Positions 15,548-23,825 are shown, counted from the first letter of the stretch. The stretch is DNA of 64,000 nucleotides from Microbispora sp. NBC_01189 (GCF_036010665.1 NZ_CP108581.1:3887501-3951500); one strand, 5' to 3'. The notes: generated from the letters alone by a model not told the origin. Made by a program: numbers and translations.

Positions 15548-16693
15548 GTGGCAGAGGCGTACATCGTCGGGGCGGTCCGCACTCCGGTCGGCAGGAAGAA
15601 GGGCGGGCTCTCCACCGTCCATCCGGTCGACCTGGCCGCGCACACGCTCTCCGCGCTGGTCGAGCGCACCGGGGTCGACCCCGGTGCCGTGGACGACGTG
15701 ATCATGGGTTGCGTGATGCAGTTCGGCCCGCAGTCCATGGACATCGCGCGCAACGCCTGGCTGAGCGCGGGCCTCCCGGAGACCGTGGCCGGCGTCACGA
15801 TCGACCGGCAGTGCGGGTCGTCGCAGCAGGCCGTCCACTTCGCCGCGCAGGGGGTGCTGTCGGGCACCCAGGACCTGGTCGTGGCGGCCGGTGTGGAGTC
15901 GATGTCGATCGTCCCGATGGGGTCGAGCATCACAGCCGCCCTGGAGAAGGGCATGCCGTTCCCGTTCGGTGACAAGTGGGTCGAGCGGTACGGCACGCAG
16001 GAGATCTCCCAGTTCCGCGGGGCCGAGCTGATGTGCGAGAAGTGGGGCTTCACGCGGGAGGACCTTGAGGTCTACGCCTACGAGAGCCACCAGCGGGCGG
16101 CCAAGGCGATCGCGGGCGGTCTCTTCAGGGAGCAGATCACCCCGGTCGGCGGCGTGACCGACGACGAGGGACCCCGGCCCGACACGACGCTGGAGAAGAT
16201 GGCCGGGCTCAAGACGCTGCGCGAGGGCGGCCGGATCACCGCGGCCACCTCCTCGCAGATCTCCGACGGGTCCGGCGCGCTGCTGATCGCGTCCGAGCGG
16301 GCGGTGCGCGAGCACGGACTCGTCCCGCGCGCCCGGATCGTCACGCTGGCGCTGGCCGGAGACGACCCCGTCTACATGCTGACGGCCCCGATCCCGGCCA
16401 CCCGCAAGGCACTGGACAGGACCGGGCTCTCGATCCGCGACATGGACGTCATCGAGATCAACGAGGCCTTCGCCCCGGTGCCCCTGGCCTGGCTCAGGGA
16501 GATCGACGCCGACCCGGCCAGGACCAACCCCAACGGCGGCGCGATCGCCCTGGGGCACCCACTCGGCGGCACCGGCGCGATCCTCATGACCAAGCTCCTG
16601 CACGAACTGGAGCGCACCGGCGGCCGGTACGGCCTGCAGACCATGTGCGAGGGCGGCGGCCAGGCCAACGTCACCATCATCGAGCGGCTCTGA
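15548..16693 (+). CDS. Acetyl-CoA acetyltransferase / 3-ketoacyl-CoA thiolase
   Basis: A 381-aa thiolase that cleaves 3-ketoacyl-CoA or condenses acetyl-CoA. The start is GTG 15548 after GGGAGG. The nucleophilic Cys is in TIDRQCGSSQQAVHFAAQG, the His is in GGAIALGHPLGGTGA, and the second Cys is in QTMCEGGGQAN, so all three catalytic residues are present. The NEAFA motif is INEAFAPVPLAW. Its length is usual for the family. With two acyl-CoA dehydrogenases in the window it could serve beta-oxidation, but it is not in an operon with them. Degradative versus biosynthetic preference cannot be decided by eye. Confidence 0.93.
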   Translation: MAEAYIVGAVRTPVGRKKGGLSTVHPVDLAAHTLSALVERTGVDPGAVDDVIMGCVMQFGPQSMDIARNAWLSAGLPETVAGVTIDRQCGSSQQAVHFAAQGVLSGTQDLVVAAGVESMSIVPMGSSITAALEKGMPFPFGDKWVERYGTQEISQFRGAELMCEKWGFTREDLEVYAYESHQRAAKAIAGGLFREQITPVGGVTDDEGPRPDTTLEKMAGLKTLREGGRITAATSSQISDGSGALLIASERAVREHGLVPRARIVTLALAGDDPVYMLTAPIPATRKALDRTGLSIRDMDVIEINEAFAPVPLAWLREIDADPARTNPNGGAIALGHPLGGTGAILMTKLLHELERTGGRYGLQTMCEGGGQANVTIIERL

Positions 16694-16800
16694 CCCCACC
16701 GGCCCGGCCCCGCACCCCACCGCGCCGAGCGGCGGTCCTCCCGGCTTCCGCTGGGTTACGCTGAGTCGTGACGATGGGAGTCCGGGGCGAAGGAGGTGGC

Positions 16801-17400
16801 ATGAGCGTCGCTTATGATGACCGTGAGCACTCCTATCACCACGGACCGTATACGATTGCCGATCTCGATCGGATGCCCAGGGATGCTCGGTACGAGCTCG
16901 TCAACGGATGGATCGTCATGTCCCCCTGGCCCAGCATTCGTCACGATCACGCGGTCCGGAACCTGCGGAGGCAGCTGGAAGGCGCGATCACACGGTCTGG
17001 TGCCGATCTGTACGTGAACGGTCCTGTCGACGTGTTCACGTCCACCGGGATACGGGTGCCCGATGTCGCGGTCGTCGACGGTGGGGCGGCCCGGCGGGCG
17101 GTCGAACGGGACGAGCGGGCCTACCAGGGAGTGGACCTTCTTCTGGTGATCGAGGTCGTCTCGCGGGAGAGCGGCAGCGAGCGCACCGACAGGTACGAGA
17201 AGCCTGGTGAGTACGCCAAGGCGGGGATCGGTCAGTACTGGGTGGTGGACCTGCTGCCCAAGCCCAACATCACGGTCTGGGCGTTGGTCCCCGGTCATGG
17301 CGCCTATCGGCGGGTCGAGCGGGTCTTCGCCGGGGATCTGCTGGAGATCCGCACACCGGTGGAGCTCACCATCGATCCCGCGGTGCTCGTCTCGGTCTGA
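16801..17400 (+). CDS. Uma2-family (DUF820) PD-(D/E)XK nuclease-fold protein
   Basis: A 199-aa protein with the restriction-endonuclease-like Uma2 fold common in actinobacteria and cyanobacteria. The start is ATG 16801 after GAAGGAGG; upstream in-frame starts lack a site. The features are the YELVNGWIVMSPWPS strand-turn, the putative catalytic Asp in RVPDVAVVD, Glu in LVIEVVSRES, Lys in RYEKPGEYAKAGI, and the closing QYWVVDL. The codon use is slightly more AT-tolerant than neighbours, in keeping with mobile Uma2 genes. Its biological role is not established. It converges on the 51-aa gene with a shared terminator between. Confidence 0.88.
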   Translation: MSVAYDDREHSYHHGPYTIADLDRMPRDARYELVNGWIVMSPWPSIRHDHAVRNLRRQLEGAITRSGADLYVNGPVDVFTSTGIRVPDVAVVDGGAARRAVERDERAYQGVDLLLVIEVVSRESGSERTDRYEKPGEYAKAGIGQYWVVDLLPKPNITVWALVPGHGAYRRVERVFAGDLLEIRTPVELTIDPAVLVSV

Positions 17401-17425
17401 GGGAGCCCGCCGACCGGCGAAAAGA

Positions 17426-17454
17426 GGGGCACTCCGGGCCGGCCGGAGTGCCCC
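17426..17454. terminator. Bidirectional hairpin terminator
   Basis: A perfect 12-bp stem GGGGCACTCCGG/CCGGAGTGCCCC closes a five-base loop between the Uma2 gene and the convergent small gene. Flanking AAAAG and TTCCTC give weak U tracts on both strands. Confidence 0.85.
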
Positions 17455-17473
17455 TTCCTCATTACGGACGGGC

Positions 17474-17629
17474 CTACTTGGCCTTCGGCAGCCGCCGGGG
17501 CTGCCGTACGGGCCGCATGGGCGGCGCCGGGATCTGACGCGGTGGGGGCGGGAAGGAACGCCGGGGCTGCGGGGCGGGCGGGTTCTGCTTGCCGCCGTCG
17601 CCGCTTCTGCCGGAAATGCGAGTACGCAT
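17474..17629 (-). CDS. 51-aa basic, proline-rich small protein
   Basis: A 51-codon frame starts at ATG 17629 with an AGGAG site six to seven bases upstream and ends at TAG 17474. The product is about one-third Pro and one-fifth Arg/Lys (RRSFPPPPRQIPAPPMRP, ending RLPKAK) with no hydrophobic segment. It ends just before the bidirectional terminator, giving a complete monocistronic unit. I recognise no family. A disordered nucleic-acid-binding or ribosome-associated peptide is possible but unproven. Confidence 0.6.
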   Translation of the reverse strand: MRTRISGRSGDGGKQNPPAPQPRRSFPPPPRQIPAPPMRPVRQPRRLPKAK

Positions 17630-17936
17630 AAAGGATCTCCTGGTACGTCGAGACGCGGCACCAAGGTGCCGTCACTCAGCCGCCGCGTCGGATGGACAGG
17701 GCCGGAAAGCTGAGCGGATCAGCGTGGGCTGATCAGCGGTCGCCGTAGAGAATCCACATGCCGGTGACACTAACAAGGCGCCACAACCGGGCACAAAGGC
17801 TTTTTCGCGCGCCTGGACATCCAACTAAGCGACCGTCGGAGTACAAGCGGAGTCCAAGTCGGCTCCCAGATCATCCCAAGTCGCCTCGTGTCTACTCGTA
17901 ACTGTCAGAGAGACACACGCACCAGGAGTGATACCA
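17630..17936. other. Divergent intergenic region with two short palindromes
   Basis: These 307 bp separate the divergent 51-aa and 52-aa genes. They contain the 14-bp palindrome GGCACCAAGGTGCC at 17657-17670 and the inverted repeat GATCAGC-GTGG-GCTGATC at 17717-17734. The 17740-17930 part is visibly less GC-rich than its surroundings. Promoters are expected here in both directions but no consensus pair is convincing. Confidence 0.6.
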
Positions 17937-18095
17937 GTGAAGTCCATCAAGCGCGCCGCCGCCGTCCTCGCCACCACCGCCGTGGCCGTCACCACCTTCG
18001 GCGTCCTGTCCGCCCCGGCGCAGGCGATGCAGCCGGAGGGCTGGTACCGCTGCTACATCTCGGGTTACGGCTGGATGTACTGCTACGACGTGTGA
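17937..18095 (+). CDS. 52-aa secreted Tyr/Trp/Cys-rich peptide precursor
   Basis: GTG 17937 is eight bases after AGGAG and opens a 52-codon frame. The first 30 residues are a textbook Sec signal peptide (MKSIKRAAAVLATTAVAVTT then FGVLSAPAQA, with the AQA cleavage box). The predicted mature peptide is about 22 residues with four Tyr, two Trp and two Cys (C39 and C49) in the pattern WYRCYISGYGWMYCYDV. A disulfide loop of nine residues would form. A strong terminator follows, so it is a monocistronic gene with its own promoter. It could be a signalling, toxin-like or envelope peptide; nothing adjacent suggests modification enzymes. Confidence 0.72.
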   Translation: MKSIKRAAAVLATTAVAVTTFGVLSAPAQAMQPEGWYRCYISGYGWMYCYDV

Positions 18096-18139
18096 GCCCT
18101 GTCGGCCCGGCCCTCCACGGCCGGCTCCCACGGCCCCGG

Positions 18140-18181
18140 CCCCGTCCCGCAGCGTCGCGGGGCGGGGCCCGTTCCGTTTTT
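18140..18181 (+). terminator. Intrinsic terminator of the secreted-peptide gene
   Basis: The 13-bp stem GGCCCCGTCCCGC/GCGGGGCGGGGCC (one G-T pair) with a six-base loop is followed by CGTTCCGTTTTT. This is the best T tract among the terminators of the first half. Confidence 0.85.
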
Positions 18182-18223
18182 CCGGGCGAATTCTGGGCGA
18201 GTCGTCCAGACAGGCCGAGTGGC

Positions 18224-20101
18224 TCAGCCGATGCGGCGGTGGACGTCGTCGAACGTGGCCGGCCCGGTGCGCTGCGAGGCGATCCACGGCCCCTCCAGGG
18301 ACGGGTCCACGATCCCCTCCTCCATGAACGTGTACCGCCCGTCGAGCACCCGCCGGGCCAGCCGTACGTCCTCCGCGTCGGTGTTCTCCCACAGCCGGTC
18401 GAACAGCGCCTCTGCCCGTGCCCGGGCCTGGTGACAGAAGGTGTCGGCCAGTTCGTACGGCTTGAGCCCGAACTCGGCGGAGTCCTCCTGCGCGCGCACG
18501 CAGACCGCGGTGATCGCGAGCAGTTCCGCGCCGATGTCCACGATCCGCGCCAGGAACCCCTGCCGGTGCTCCAGCCGTCCCTGCCACCGGGACATCCCGT
18601 AGAACGTCGACCTCGCCAGCTTGCGACTGGTCCGCTCGACGTACCGCAGGTGCCGGGCCAGCGGGCCGAACTCCGCGTACGACGTGGGCATCTGGCCCGG
18701 ACCGGTCACGAGCCCCGGCAGCCACTTGGCGTAGAAGGCGCCGGCCCGGGTGGCCGCCCGGCCCTTGGCCCGCAGGTCGGCCTTCGGGTCGATGAGTTCG
18801 CCCGCGACCGACAGGTGGGTGTCCACCGCCTCCCGGGCGATGAGCAGATGCATGATCTCCGTCGAGCCCTCGAAGATGCGGTTGATTCGCAGGTCGCGCA
18901 GCATCTGCTCGACCGGCACGCCGCGCTCGCCGCGGGCGTGCAGCGACTCGGCGGTCTCGTAGCCGCGCCCGCCCCGCATCTGCACCAGCTCGTCCATGAC
19001 CTGCCAGCCCATCTCCGAGCCGTACAGCTTGGCCAGGGCGGCCTCGATGCGGATGTCGTTGTGCTCGTCGTCGGCCAGCCGGCCGACCAGGTCCACCACC
19101 GACTCCATCGCGTACGCGGTGGCGGAGATGAAGGCGACCTTCCGGGCGACGGCCTCGTGCTCGCCGACCGGGCGCCCCCACTGGACCCGCGCCCGGCCCC
19201 ACTCGCGGGCGATCTTGGTGGCCCACTTCGCCGCGCCGACGCAGGTGGCGGGCAGTGACAGCCGCCCGGTGTTCAGCGTCGTGAGGGCGATCTTCAGGCC
19301 CTGCCCCTCGCGGCCGACCAGGTTCTCGGCCGGCACGCGCACCTGGTGGAAGCGGGTCACGCCGTTCTCGATGCCGCGCAGGCCCATGAACGCGTTGCGG
19401 TGCTCGACGGTGATGCCGGGGGCGTCGGCCTCGACCACGAAGGCGGAGATCTTGGCGCCGGTGCGCGCCATCACGACCAGCAGGTCGGCCACGACGCCGT
19501 TTGTCGTCCACAGTTTGACGCCGTTGATCACGTAGTCGTCGCCGTCCCGTACGGCGGTCGTCGACAGGCGGGCGGGGTCGGAGCCGACGTCCGGCTCGGT
19601 CAGCAGGAACGCCGAGATCTCCCCGCGCGCGCACCTCGGCAGGAAGCGCTGCTTCTGCTCCTCGGTGCCGAACAGCCGCACCGGCTGCGGCACCCCGATG
19701 GACTGGTGCGCCGACAGCAGCGCGCTCAGCGCGGGGGAGCACGAGGTCACGAGAGCCAGCGCCCGGCAGTAGTACAGATGGCTCAGCCCCAGCCCGCCGT
19801 ACTCCTCCTCGATGGTCATGCCGAACGCGCCGATGGCCGCGAGGCCCTTGATCACCTCGTCCGGGATCACGGCGGTGCGCTCGATGAGCGCGGGATCGAC
19901 CTTCTCCTGCAGGAACGTCCGCAGGACGCGCAGGAAGTGGTCTCCCTTCTTGACCTGCTCCTCGCTCAGGCGGGGCGCGGGGTGCACCAGGTCCAGCCGG
20001 AAGTCCCCGAGAAAGAGCTGCCTGCCGAAGCTCGGGCGGGTCCACTCCGTCTCGCGCGCCTGCTCGGCCACCTCCCTGGCCCTGGCGTAATCGGTCGTCA
20101 T
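18224..20101 (-). CDS. Acyl-CoA dehydrogenase, VLCAD-like with C-terminal extension (FadE)
   Basis: A 625-aa enzyme, about 230 residues longer than simple ACADs, like mitochondrial VLCAD and ACAD9. ATG 20101 follows GAGGAGG. The ACAD core has FGMTIEEEYGGLGLS, FLLTEPDVGSDPARL and TTNGVVADLLVVMART; the catalytic Glu is in NRIFEGSTEIMHLL. The additional C-terminal helical domain (about 440-625) is the part that binds membranes in VLCAD, and ends TFDDVHRRIG. The likely substrate is long-chain acyl-CoA. It ends about 40 bases from the peptide-gene terminator and is transcribed with no adjacent beta-oxidation partner. Confidence 0.9.
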   Translation of the reverse strand: MTTDYARAREVAEQARETEWTRPSFGRQLFLGDFRLDLVHPAPRLSEEQVKKGDHFLRVLRTFLQEKVDPALIERTAVIPDEVIKGLAAIGAFGMTIEEEYGGLGLSHLYYCRALALVTSCSPALSALLSAHQSIGVPQPVRLFGTEEQKQRFLPRCARGEISAFLLTEPDVGSDPARLSTTAVRDGDDYVINGVKLWTTNGVVADLLVVMARTGAKISAFVVEADAPGITVEHRNAFMGLRGIENGVTRFHQVRVPAENLVGREGQGLKIALTTLNTGRLSLPATCVGAAKWATKIAREWGRARVQWGRPVGEHEAVARKVAFISATAYAMESVVDLVGRLADDEHNDIRIEAALAKLYGSEMGWQVMDELVQMRGGRGYETAESLHARGERGVPVEQMLRDLRINRIFEGSTEIMHLLIAREAVDTHLSVAGELIDPKADLRAKGRAATRAGAFYAKWLPGLVTGPGQMPTSYAEFGPLARHLRYVERTSRKLARSTFYGMSRWQGRLEHRQGFLARIVDIGAELLAITAVCVRAQEDSAEFGLKPYELADTFCHQARARAEALFDRLWENTDAEDVRLARRVLDGRYTFMEEGIVDPSLEGPWIASQRTGPATFDDVHRRIG

Positions 20102-20122
20102 CGTCGGCCTCCTCGGCGGTGA

Positions 20123-20139
20123 AGCGAGCTGTGCTCGTT
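20123..20139. promoter_or_regulatory. Imperfect palindrome upstream of fadE
   Basis: AGCGAGC-TGT-GCTCGTT is an inverted repeat with one mismatch, 22 bases upstream of the large acyl-CoA dehydrogenase start and just after the kinase stop. It may be an operator; the 40-bp gap leaves room for little else. Confidence 0.35.
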
Positions 20140-20141
20140 AC

Positions 20142-21527
20142 CTACCCGCCAGTAGCCTTTTGCACCGCAGGGAGCCCGATATGTACGGCCGTGCCTCCGC
20201 CGGGGGAGGAGATGATCCGGCACCGGCCGCCGTGCGCCTCAACGATGGCCTTCACGATCGACAGGCCGAGCCCCGCACCGCCCGACAGATGGTCCTCCCC
20301 CCGCTGGAACCGGTCGAAGGCGCGCTCGGCCTGCTCCAGGCTCATGCCGGGGCCGGTGTCCGACACCTGGATCGTCACCGCGCCGGGGGCGCGCAGGATC
20401 CGTACGATGGCCTTGGTCTCCTCGGGGGTGTGCGCCCGTACGTTGCCGAGCAGGTTGACCAGCACCTGGCGGATCCTGGCCTCGTCCACCACCGCGACCA
20501 GCGAGGACGGAGCGTCCACGGTCACCGGGTACGCCGGGTCGAGGGCCGCCGAGTCGGCCGCGACCTCCCGGGCCAGCTGCGCCAGGTCGGTCTCGGCGAG
20601 CGCCAGGGCCGTGCCCCGGTCGAGCCGCGCGAGCTCCAGCATCTCGCCCACGAGGCGGCCCATCCGGTTGGCCTCGGCCTCGATCCTCCCCATGATCTTC
20701 GGAAGGTCGTCGGACGGGATCGCGCCCGCCCGGTACAGCTCGGCGTACCCCGAGATGGTCGAGAGCGGGGTGCGCAGCTCGTGGGAGGCGTCGGTGGCGA
20801 AGCGGCGCACCCGGTCCTCCGACGCCTGGCGGTCCCGGAAGGCGTCCGCGATCCGGTCGAGCATGAGGTTGATCGCGGCGCCGAGCCTGCCCACCTCCGA
20901 CGGCCCCTCGGGCATGCGGGCCGACAGATCCCCTCCCTCGGCCACCAGGTGGGCGGTCCGCGCCATCTTGCCCAGGGGAGCCAGCCCACCGGCGATCAGC
21001 AGCCGTCCGCCGGCGGCCAGCAGCAGGATCAGCACCCCGCCGGTCGCCAGTTCGCTGACGAGAAGGTGGCGCACCGGGTCGTCGACCGCGTCCAGGGGCA
21101 CCGCGACGACCATCAGCCTCAGGCCGCTCCGGGACAACGCGGCCGCCGCGATCATCTCGTTCTCCCCGCCGGGATCGAGGTCGAAGGTGTCGCCCTGCGC
21201 CGCGTACGCCAGCAGCCGGTTCCTGCCCAGCGCCTCGGTCAGCCCGGGGACCACCGCGGCGTTGTCGGCGTCACCGCTGACCAGATGGGCCGTCCCGGTG
21301 GCCATGTCGTAGGCGGCGACGGCGTAGGTGGAGCCGGTCAGCGCCTGCGCCAGCGGGTCGTCCTGGACCACCCGCCGCGCCGCCGTGACCGTCGCCGCCT
21401 GCACCTGCCCTTCCAGGCGCGTACGCAGGTGCCCGCGCAGGACGAGGACACCGGCGAGGGAGAGCACGACGAGCAGGACGGCGCTCACGCCGAGCAGCCC
21501 GGCGAGCAGCCGCGTCCGCAGCGACAT
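20142..21527 (-). CDS. OmpR-type sensor histidine kinase
   Basis: A 461-aa membrane kinase. TM1 is at about 8-30 (LLAGLLGVSAVLLVVLSLAG), an extracytoplasmic sensor of about 120 residues follows, then TM2 (about 160-180) and a HAMP linker. The phosphoacceptor is H249 in DASHELRTPLSTISGYAELY. HATPase motifs are NLLGNVRAHTPE (N box), SDTGPGMSLEQAERAFDRFQRG and GGAGLGLSIVKAIVEAHGG (G boxes). Its start overlaps the regulator stop by one base (TGATG), so the two are translationally coupled. The signal is unknown. The pair resembles mycobacterial TcrYX/TrcSR kinases. Confidence 0.92.
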   Translation of the reverse strand: MSLRTRLLAGLLGVSAVLLVVLSLAGVLVLRGHLRTRLEGQVQAATVTAARRVVQDDPLAQALTGSTYAVAAYDMATGTAHLVSGDADNAAVVPGLTEALGRNRLLAYAAQGDTFDLDPGGENEMIAAAALSRSGLRLMVVAVPLDAVDDPVRHLLVSELATGGVLILLLAAGGRLLIAGGLAPLGKMARTAHLVAEGGDLSARMPEGPSEVGRLGAAINLMLDRIADAFRDRQASEDRVRRFATDASHELRTPLSTISGYAELYRAGAIPSDDLPKIMGRIEAEANRMGRLVGEMLELARLDRGTALALAETDLAQLAREVAADSAALDPAYPVTVDAPSSLVAVVDEARIRQVLVNLLGNVRAHTPEETKAIVRILRAPGAVTIQVSDTGPGMSLEQAERAFDRFQRGEDHLSGGAGLGLSIVKAIVEAHGGRCRIISSPGGGTAVHIGLPAVQKATGG

Positions 21528-22225
21528 CAGGAACCCTGGGGCGGGCGCAGCGCGTACCCGATGCCGCGCTGGGTGTGGATCAGCGGCGGCCCGAGTGGGT
21601 CGAGCTTGCGCCGCAGGTAGGAGATGTACGTTTCGAGCACCTGGGAGCTCCCGCCGTAGCCCCAGACCTCCTCCAGCAGGCGCCTCTTGGTGAGCACCAG
21701 CCCGGCGTTGGACATCAGGAACGCCAGCAGGCGGAACTCGGTCGGTGACAGGTCCACCGGCACGCCGCCGCGGCGCACCTCCCACCGCGCCTCGTCGAGC
21801 TCGAGGTCGGCCACCCGGAGGGTCGGCCCCTGGCCCCGCTCGGCCGCGGCGGGCACGGTCGTACGGCGCAGCACCGCACGGATCCGGGCGACCAGCGCCT
21901 CGACGGAGAAGGGCTTGGTCACGTAGTCGTCCCCGCCGAGGCCCAGCCCGCGCACGGTGTCGGCGACCGCGTCGCGGGCGGTGAGGAAGATCACCGGGGG
22001 ATGGACGCCGTCCACGCGGATCCGCCGGCACACCTCGAAGCCGTCGATGTCGGGCAGCATGACGTCGAGGACGACCAGGTCGGGCTGATCCCTGCCGACC
22101 TCGTCGATCGCCGCCGCCCCGGTGCCGACGGCCGTCACTGTGAAACCGTGGAACCGCAGGGCGACTTCCACGATGTCTCTGATGTTCGGCTCGTCCTCCA
22201 CGACGAGGATTCTGGTTTCACTCAT
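21527..22225 (-). CDS. OmpR/PhoB-family response regulator
   Basis: A 232-aa DNA-binding regulator. The receiver has the acidic pocket VEDE at 10-12, phosphorylatable D54 in VVLDVMLPD, and Lys in DDYVTKPFSVEAL. The winged-helix effector (about 135-230) shows LSPTEFRLLAFLMSNAG, LLEEVWGYG and YISYLRRKLD, ending IHTQRGIGYALR. It is the first gene of a two-gene operon with the kinase that follows. Targets are unknown. Confidence 0.94.
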   Translation of the reverse strand: MSETRILVVEDEPNIRDIVEVALRFHGFTVTAVGTGAAAIDEVGRDQPDLVVLDVMLPDIDGFEVCRRIRVDGVHPPVIFLTARDAVADTVRGLGLGGDDYVTKPFSVEALVARIRAVLRRTTVPAAAERGQGPTLRVADLELDEARWEVRRGGVPVDLSPTEFRLLAFLMSNAGLVLTKRRLLEEVWGYGGSSQVLETYISYLRRKLDPLGPPLIHTQRGIGYALRPPQGS

Positions 22226-22296
22226 CGGGGACCCATTGTGCAGGTCTACGTCCTTGGTCGCATTTCGCCGTCGATTCCGGGACGCGAGCGACCCGC

Positions 22297-22359
22297 CTCG
22301 GGACGTGCGGGCCTTACCTCGGAACGTGCGGGCCTTACCTCGGAACGTGTGGGACTTAT
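22297..22359. repeat. Three tandem 21-bp repeats
   Basis: Three head-to-tail 21-bp units (22297, 22318, 22339) of the form CTCGGRACGTGYGGGMCTTAY fill the gap between the regulator start and the methyltransferase stop; the last unit overlaps that stop codon (22356-22358). Units one and two differ at one base. Confidence 0.92.
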
Positions 22360-23087
22360 CGCGGGACGCGGGCGACGCAGAACACGGTCTGGCCGAACGG
22401 CGGGGTGACGAACCGCTCGATGAACCGGGTCGCCGGCACCACGGTCCGGTCGTAGATCTTGACGAGCCGGGGGTCGGGGTAGCCCACGCCGCCGCGCCGC
22501 ACGGCCGCCCACCAGGCGATGCCGCCGAGGAAGTTGATCGGCTTGAGCACCTCGACGCCGAGACCGGCGTCGGTGACCGTCTTGCGGAGCGTGGCCGGGG
22601 TGTAGCGGGTGACGTGTCCCACCTTGCGGTCGAAGTCCCCGTAAAGCTGCATGTAGCCCGGCACCCAGATGATGATCCGGCCGCCGGGGGCGGTCACCCT
22701 GGCCAGGGACCGCAGCGCCTCGGCGTCCTCCTCGATGTGCTCCAGGACGTTCATCATCACGACCGTGTCGACCGGGTCGTCCAGCGGAATCCGCGTCGGC
22801 AGGCCGAACTGCAGCACCGACACGTCGTCGCGGTCGGTGAACCGCTTCCGCAGCTGCTCCACGCAGTAGGGATCGAAATCGCTCACCACGAGCCGGTCCA
22901 GACGCGGCAGGAACTGCTCCGCGAAGTGCCCGAGCCCCGAGCCGATCTCCAGCAGCGACCGCCCGACGTGCGGCGCGACCATGTCGAACTCGTACTGCCG
23001 GTAGTTCTTGGCCTCGTCGCCGCCGAGGTGGTTCTCCAGAGCCTCGTCACCGGCGGCTGGCTGGACTACTCGGTCATACCCAGACAT
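22356..23087 (-). CDS. SAM-dependent class I methyltransferase
   Basis: A 243-aa methyltransferase with the Rossmann SAM motif LLEIGSGLGHFAEQFL, the acidic ribose-binding strand VVSDFDPYCVEQL, and motif VVMMNVLEHIEEDAEALRSL. A post-core segment (YMQLYGDFDRKVGHVTRYT) resembles lipid or glycan-linked methyltransferases found beside glycosyltransferases. I start at ATG 23087 (MSGYDRVV), preceded by a weak GAGGA; an upstream ATG at 23141 adds an Arg/Ser-rich tail. It is divergent from the ECF sigma gene. The substrate is unknown. Confidence 0.85.
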   Translation of the reverse strand: MSGYDRVVQPAAGDEALENHLGGDEAKNYRQYEFDMVAPHVGRSLLEIGSGLGHFAEQFLPRLDRLVVSDFDPYCVEQLRKRFTDRDDVSVLQFGLPTRIPLDDPVDTVVMMNVLEHIEEDAEALRSLARVTAPGGRIIIWVPGYMQLYGDFDRKVGHVTRYTPATLRKTVTDAGLGVEVLKPINFLGGIAWWAAVRRGGVGYPDPRLVKIYDRTVVPATRFIERFVTPPFGQTVFCVARVPR

Positions 23088-23218
23088 AGAATCCTCGTTT
23101 GCACGCGCTGACGATCGTGGAAAGTGTAGTGCCCGTCCCATCGGCCGTTATCCGCTTCGCCGCGGGGGTGGGCTGGGACACGCTTCGGGGTTCTCGACGA
23201 TCTTTTCCCCGTAGTTCG

Positions 23219-23247
23219 TGGACGGATCATCCGTCCCCCCATAGTCT
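23219..23247 (+). promoter_or_regulatory. Promoter of the first ECF sigma gene
   Basis: The -35 element TGGACG and -10 element TAGTCT are separated by 17 bp. Transcription would start about 23254, only a few bases before ATG 23259, so the mRNA is probably almost leaderless. Confidence 0.5.
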
Positions 23248-23258
23248 TCACCTTTCCG

Positions 23259-23825
23259 ATGCCCCCCGAGCGACATTTCCCCCCGATGGACGACGACGAG
23301 GCTGTCACCCGCGCGCTGGCCGGTGATCTCGGCGCCTACGAGGCGCTGGTCACCCGCTACAGCACGATCGCCCACCGTACGGCGAGCCTGCTCGGCGCGG
23401 GCGACGAGGCCGAGGACGTCGTCCAGGAGGCGTTCGTCAGGGCGTTCCGTCACTTGCGGAGCTTCCGCAGGGACGCGTCGTTCCGCCCGTGGTTCCTGCG
23501 GATCGTGGCCAACGTGACCCACGACCTCACCCGGTCGCGTGGCCGCCGCTCCGACCTCGCCGTACGGCTGGGCCGGGAGCGGGACCCGGACGGGCCGGAC
23601 GACCCGGAGAGCGCGGCTGTGGGCGCCGACGGCAGGAGCCGCCTGTACGAGGCGGTGCGGCGGCTGCCGGACGGGGAACGCGAAGCGGTGGTGTGCCGGT
23701 ATTTCCTGCAGTTGTCCGAGGCGGAGACGGCCGAGGTTCTCGGCGTACGGCTCGGCACGGTGAAGTCGCGGACGTTCCGGGCACTGCGACGCCTGCGGGA
23801 GGAGGTGGGCCGTGAGCATCTCTGA
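23259..23825 (+). CDS. ECF-type RNA polymerase sigma factor
   Basis: A 188-aa group 4 sigma factor. Region 2 (about 15-85) has LVTRYSTIAHRTAS, DEAEDVVQEAFVRAFRHL and WFLRIVANVTHD; region 4 (about 125-180) has LPDGEREAVVCRYF and AEVLGVRLGTVKSRTFRALRRL. The ATG at 23259 is five bases after the predicted transcription start. ATG 23286 (MDDDEAVTRAL) is an in-frame alternative, and neither has a Shine-Dalgarno sequence. It overlaps the next gene by 14 bases, which encodes its probable membrane partner. Confidence 0.88.
   Translation: MPPERHFPPMDDDEAVTRALAGDLGAYEALVTRYSTIAHRTASLLGAGDEAEDVVQEAFVRAFRHLRSFRRDASFRPWFLRIVANVTHDLTRSRGRRSDLAVRLGRERDPDGPDDPESAAVGADGRSRLYEAVRRLPDGEREAVVCRYFLQLSEAETAEVLGVRLGTVKSRTFRALRRLREEVGREHL

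Noticed and set aside
17304-17675. 123-aa minus-strand frame covering the end of the Uma2 gene
   Set aside because: It crosses the bidirectional terminator and a different frame there gives the 51-aa gene with a ribosome-binding site.
22297-22359. CRISPR-like array
   Set aside because: The repeats are directly adjacent without unique spacers and no cas genes are near.
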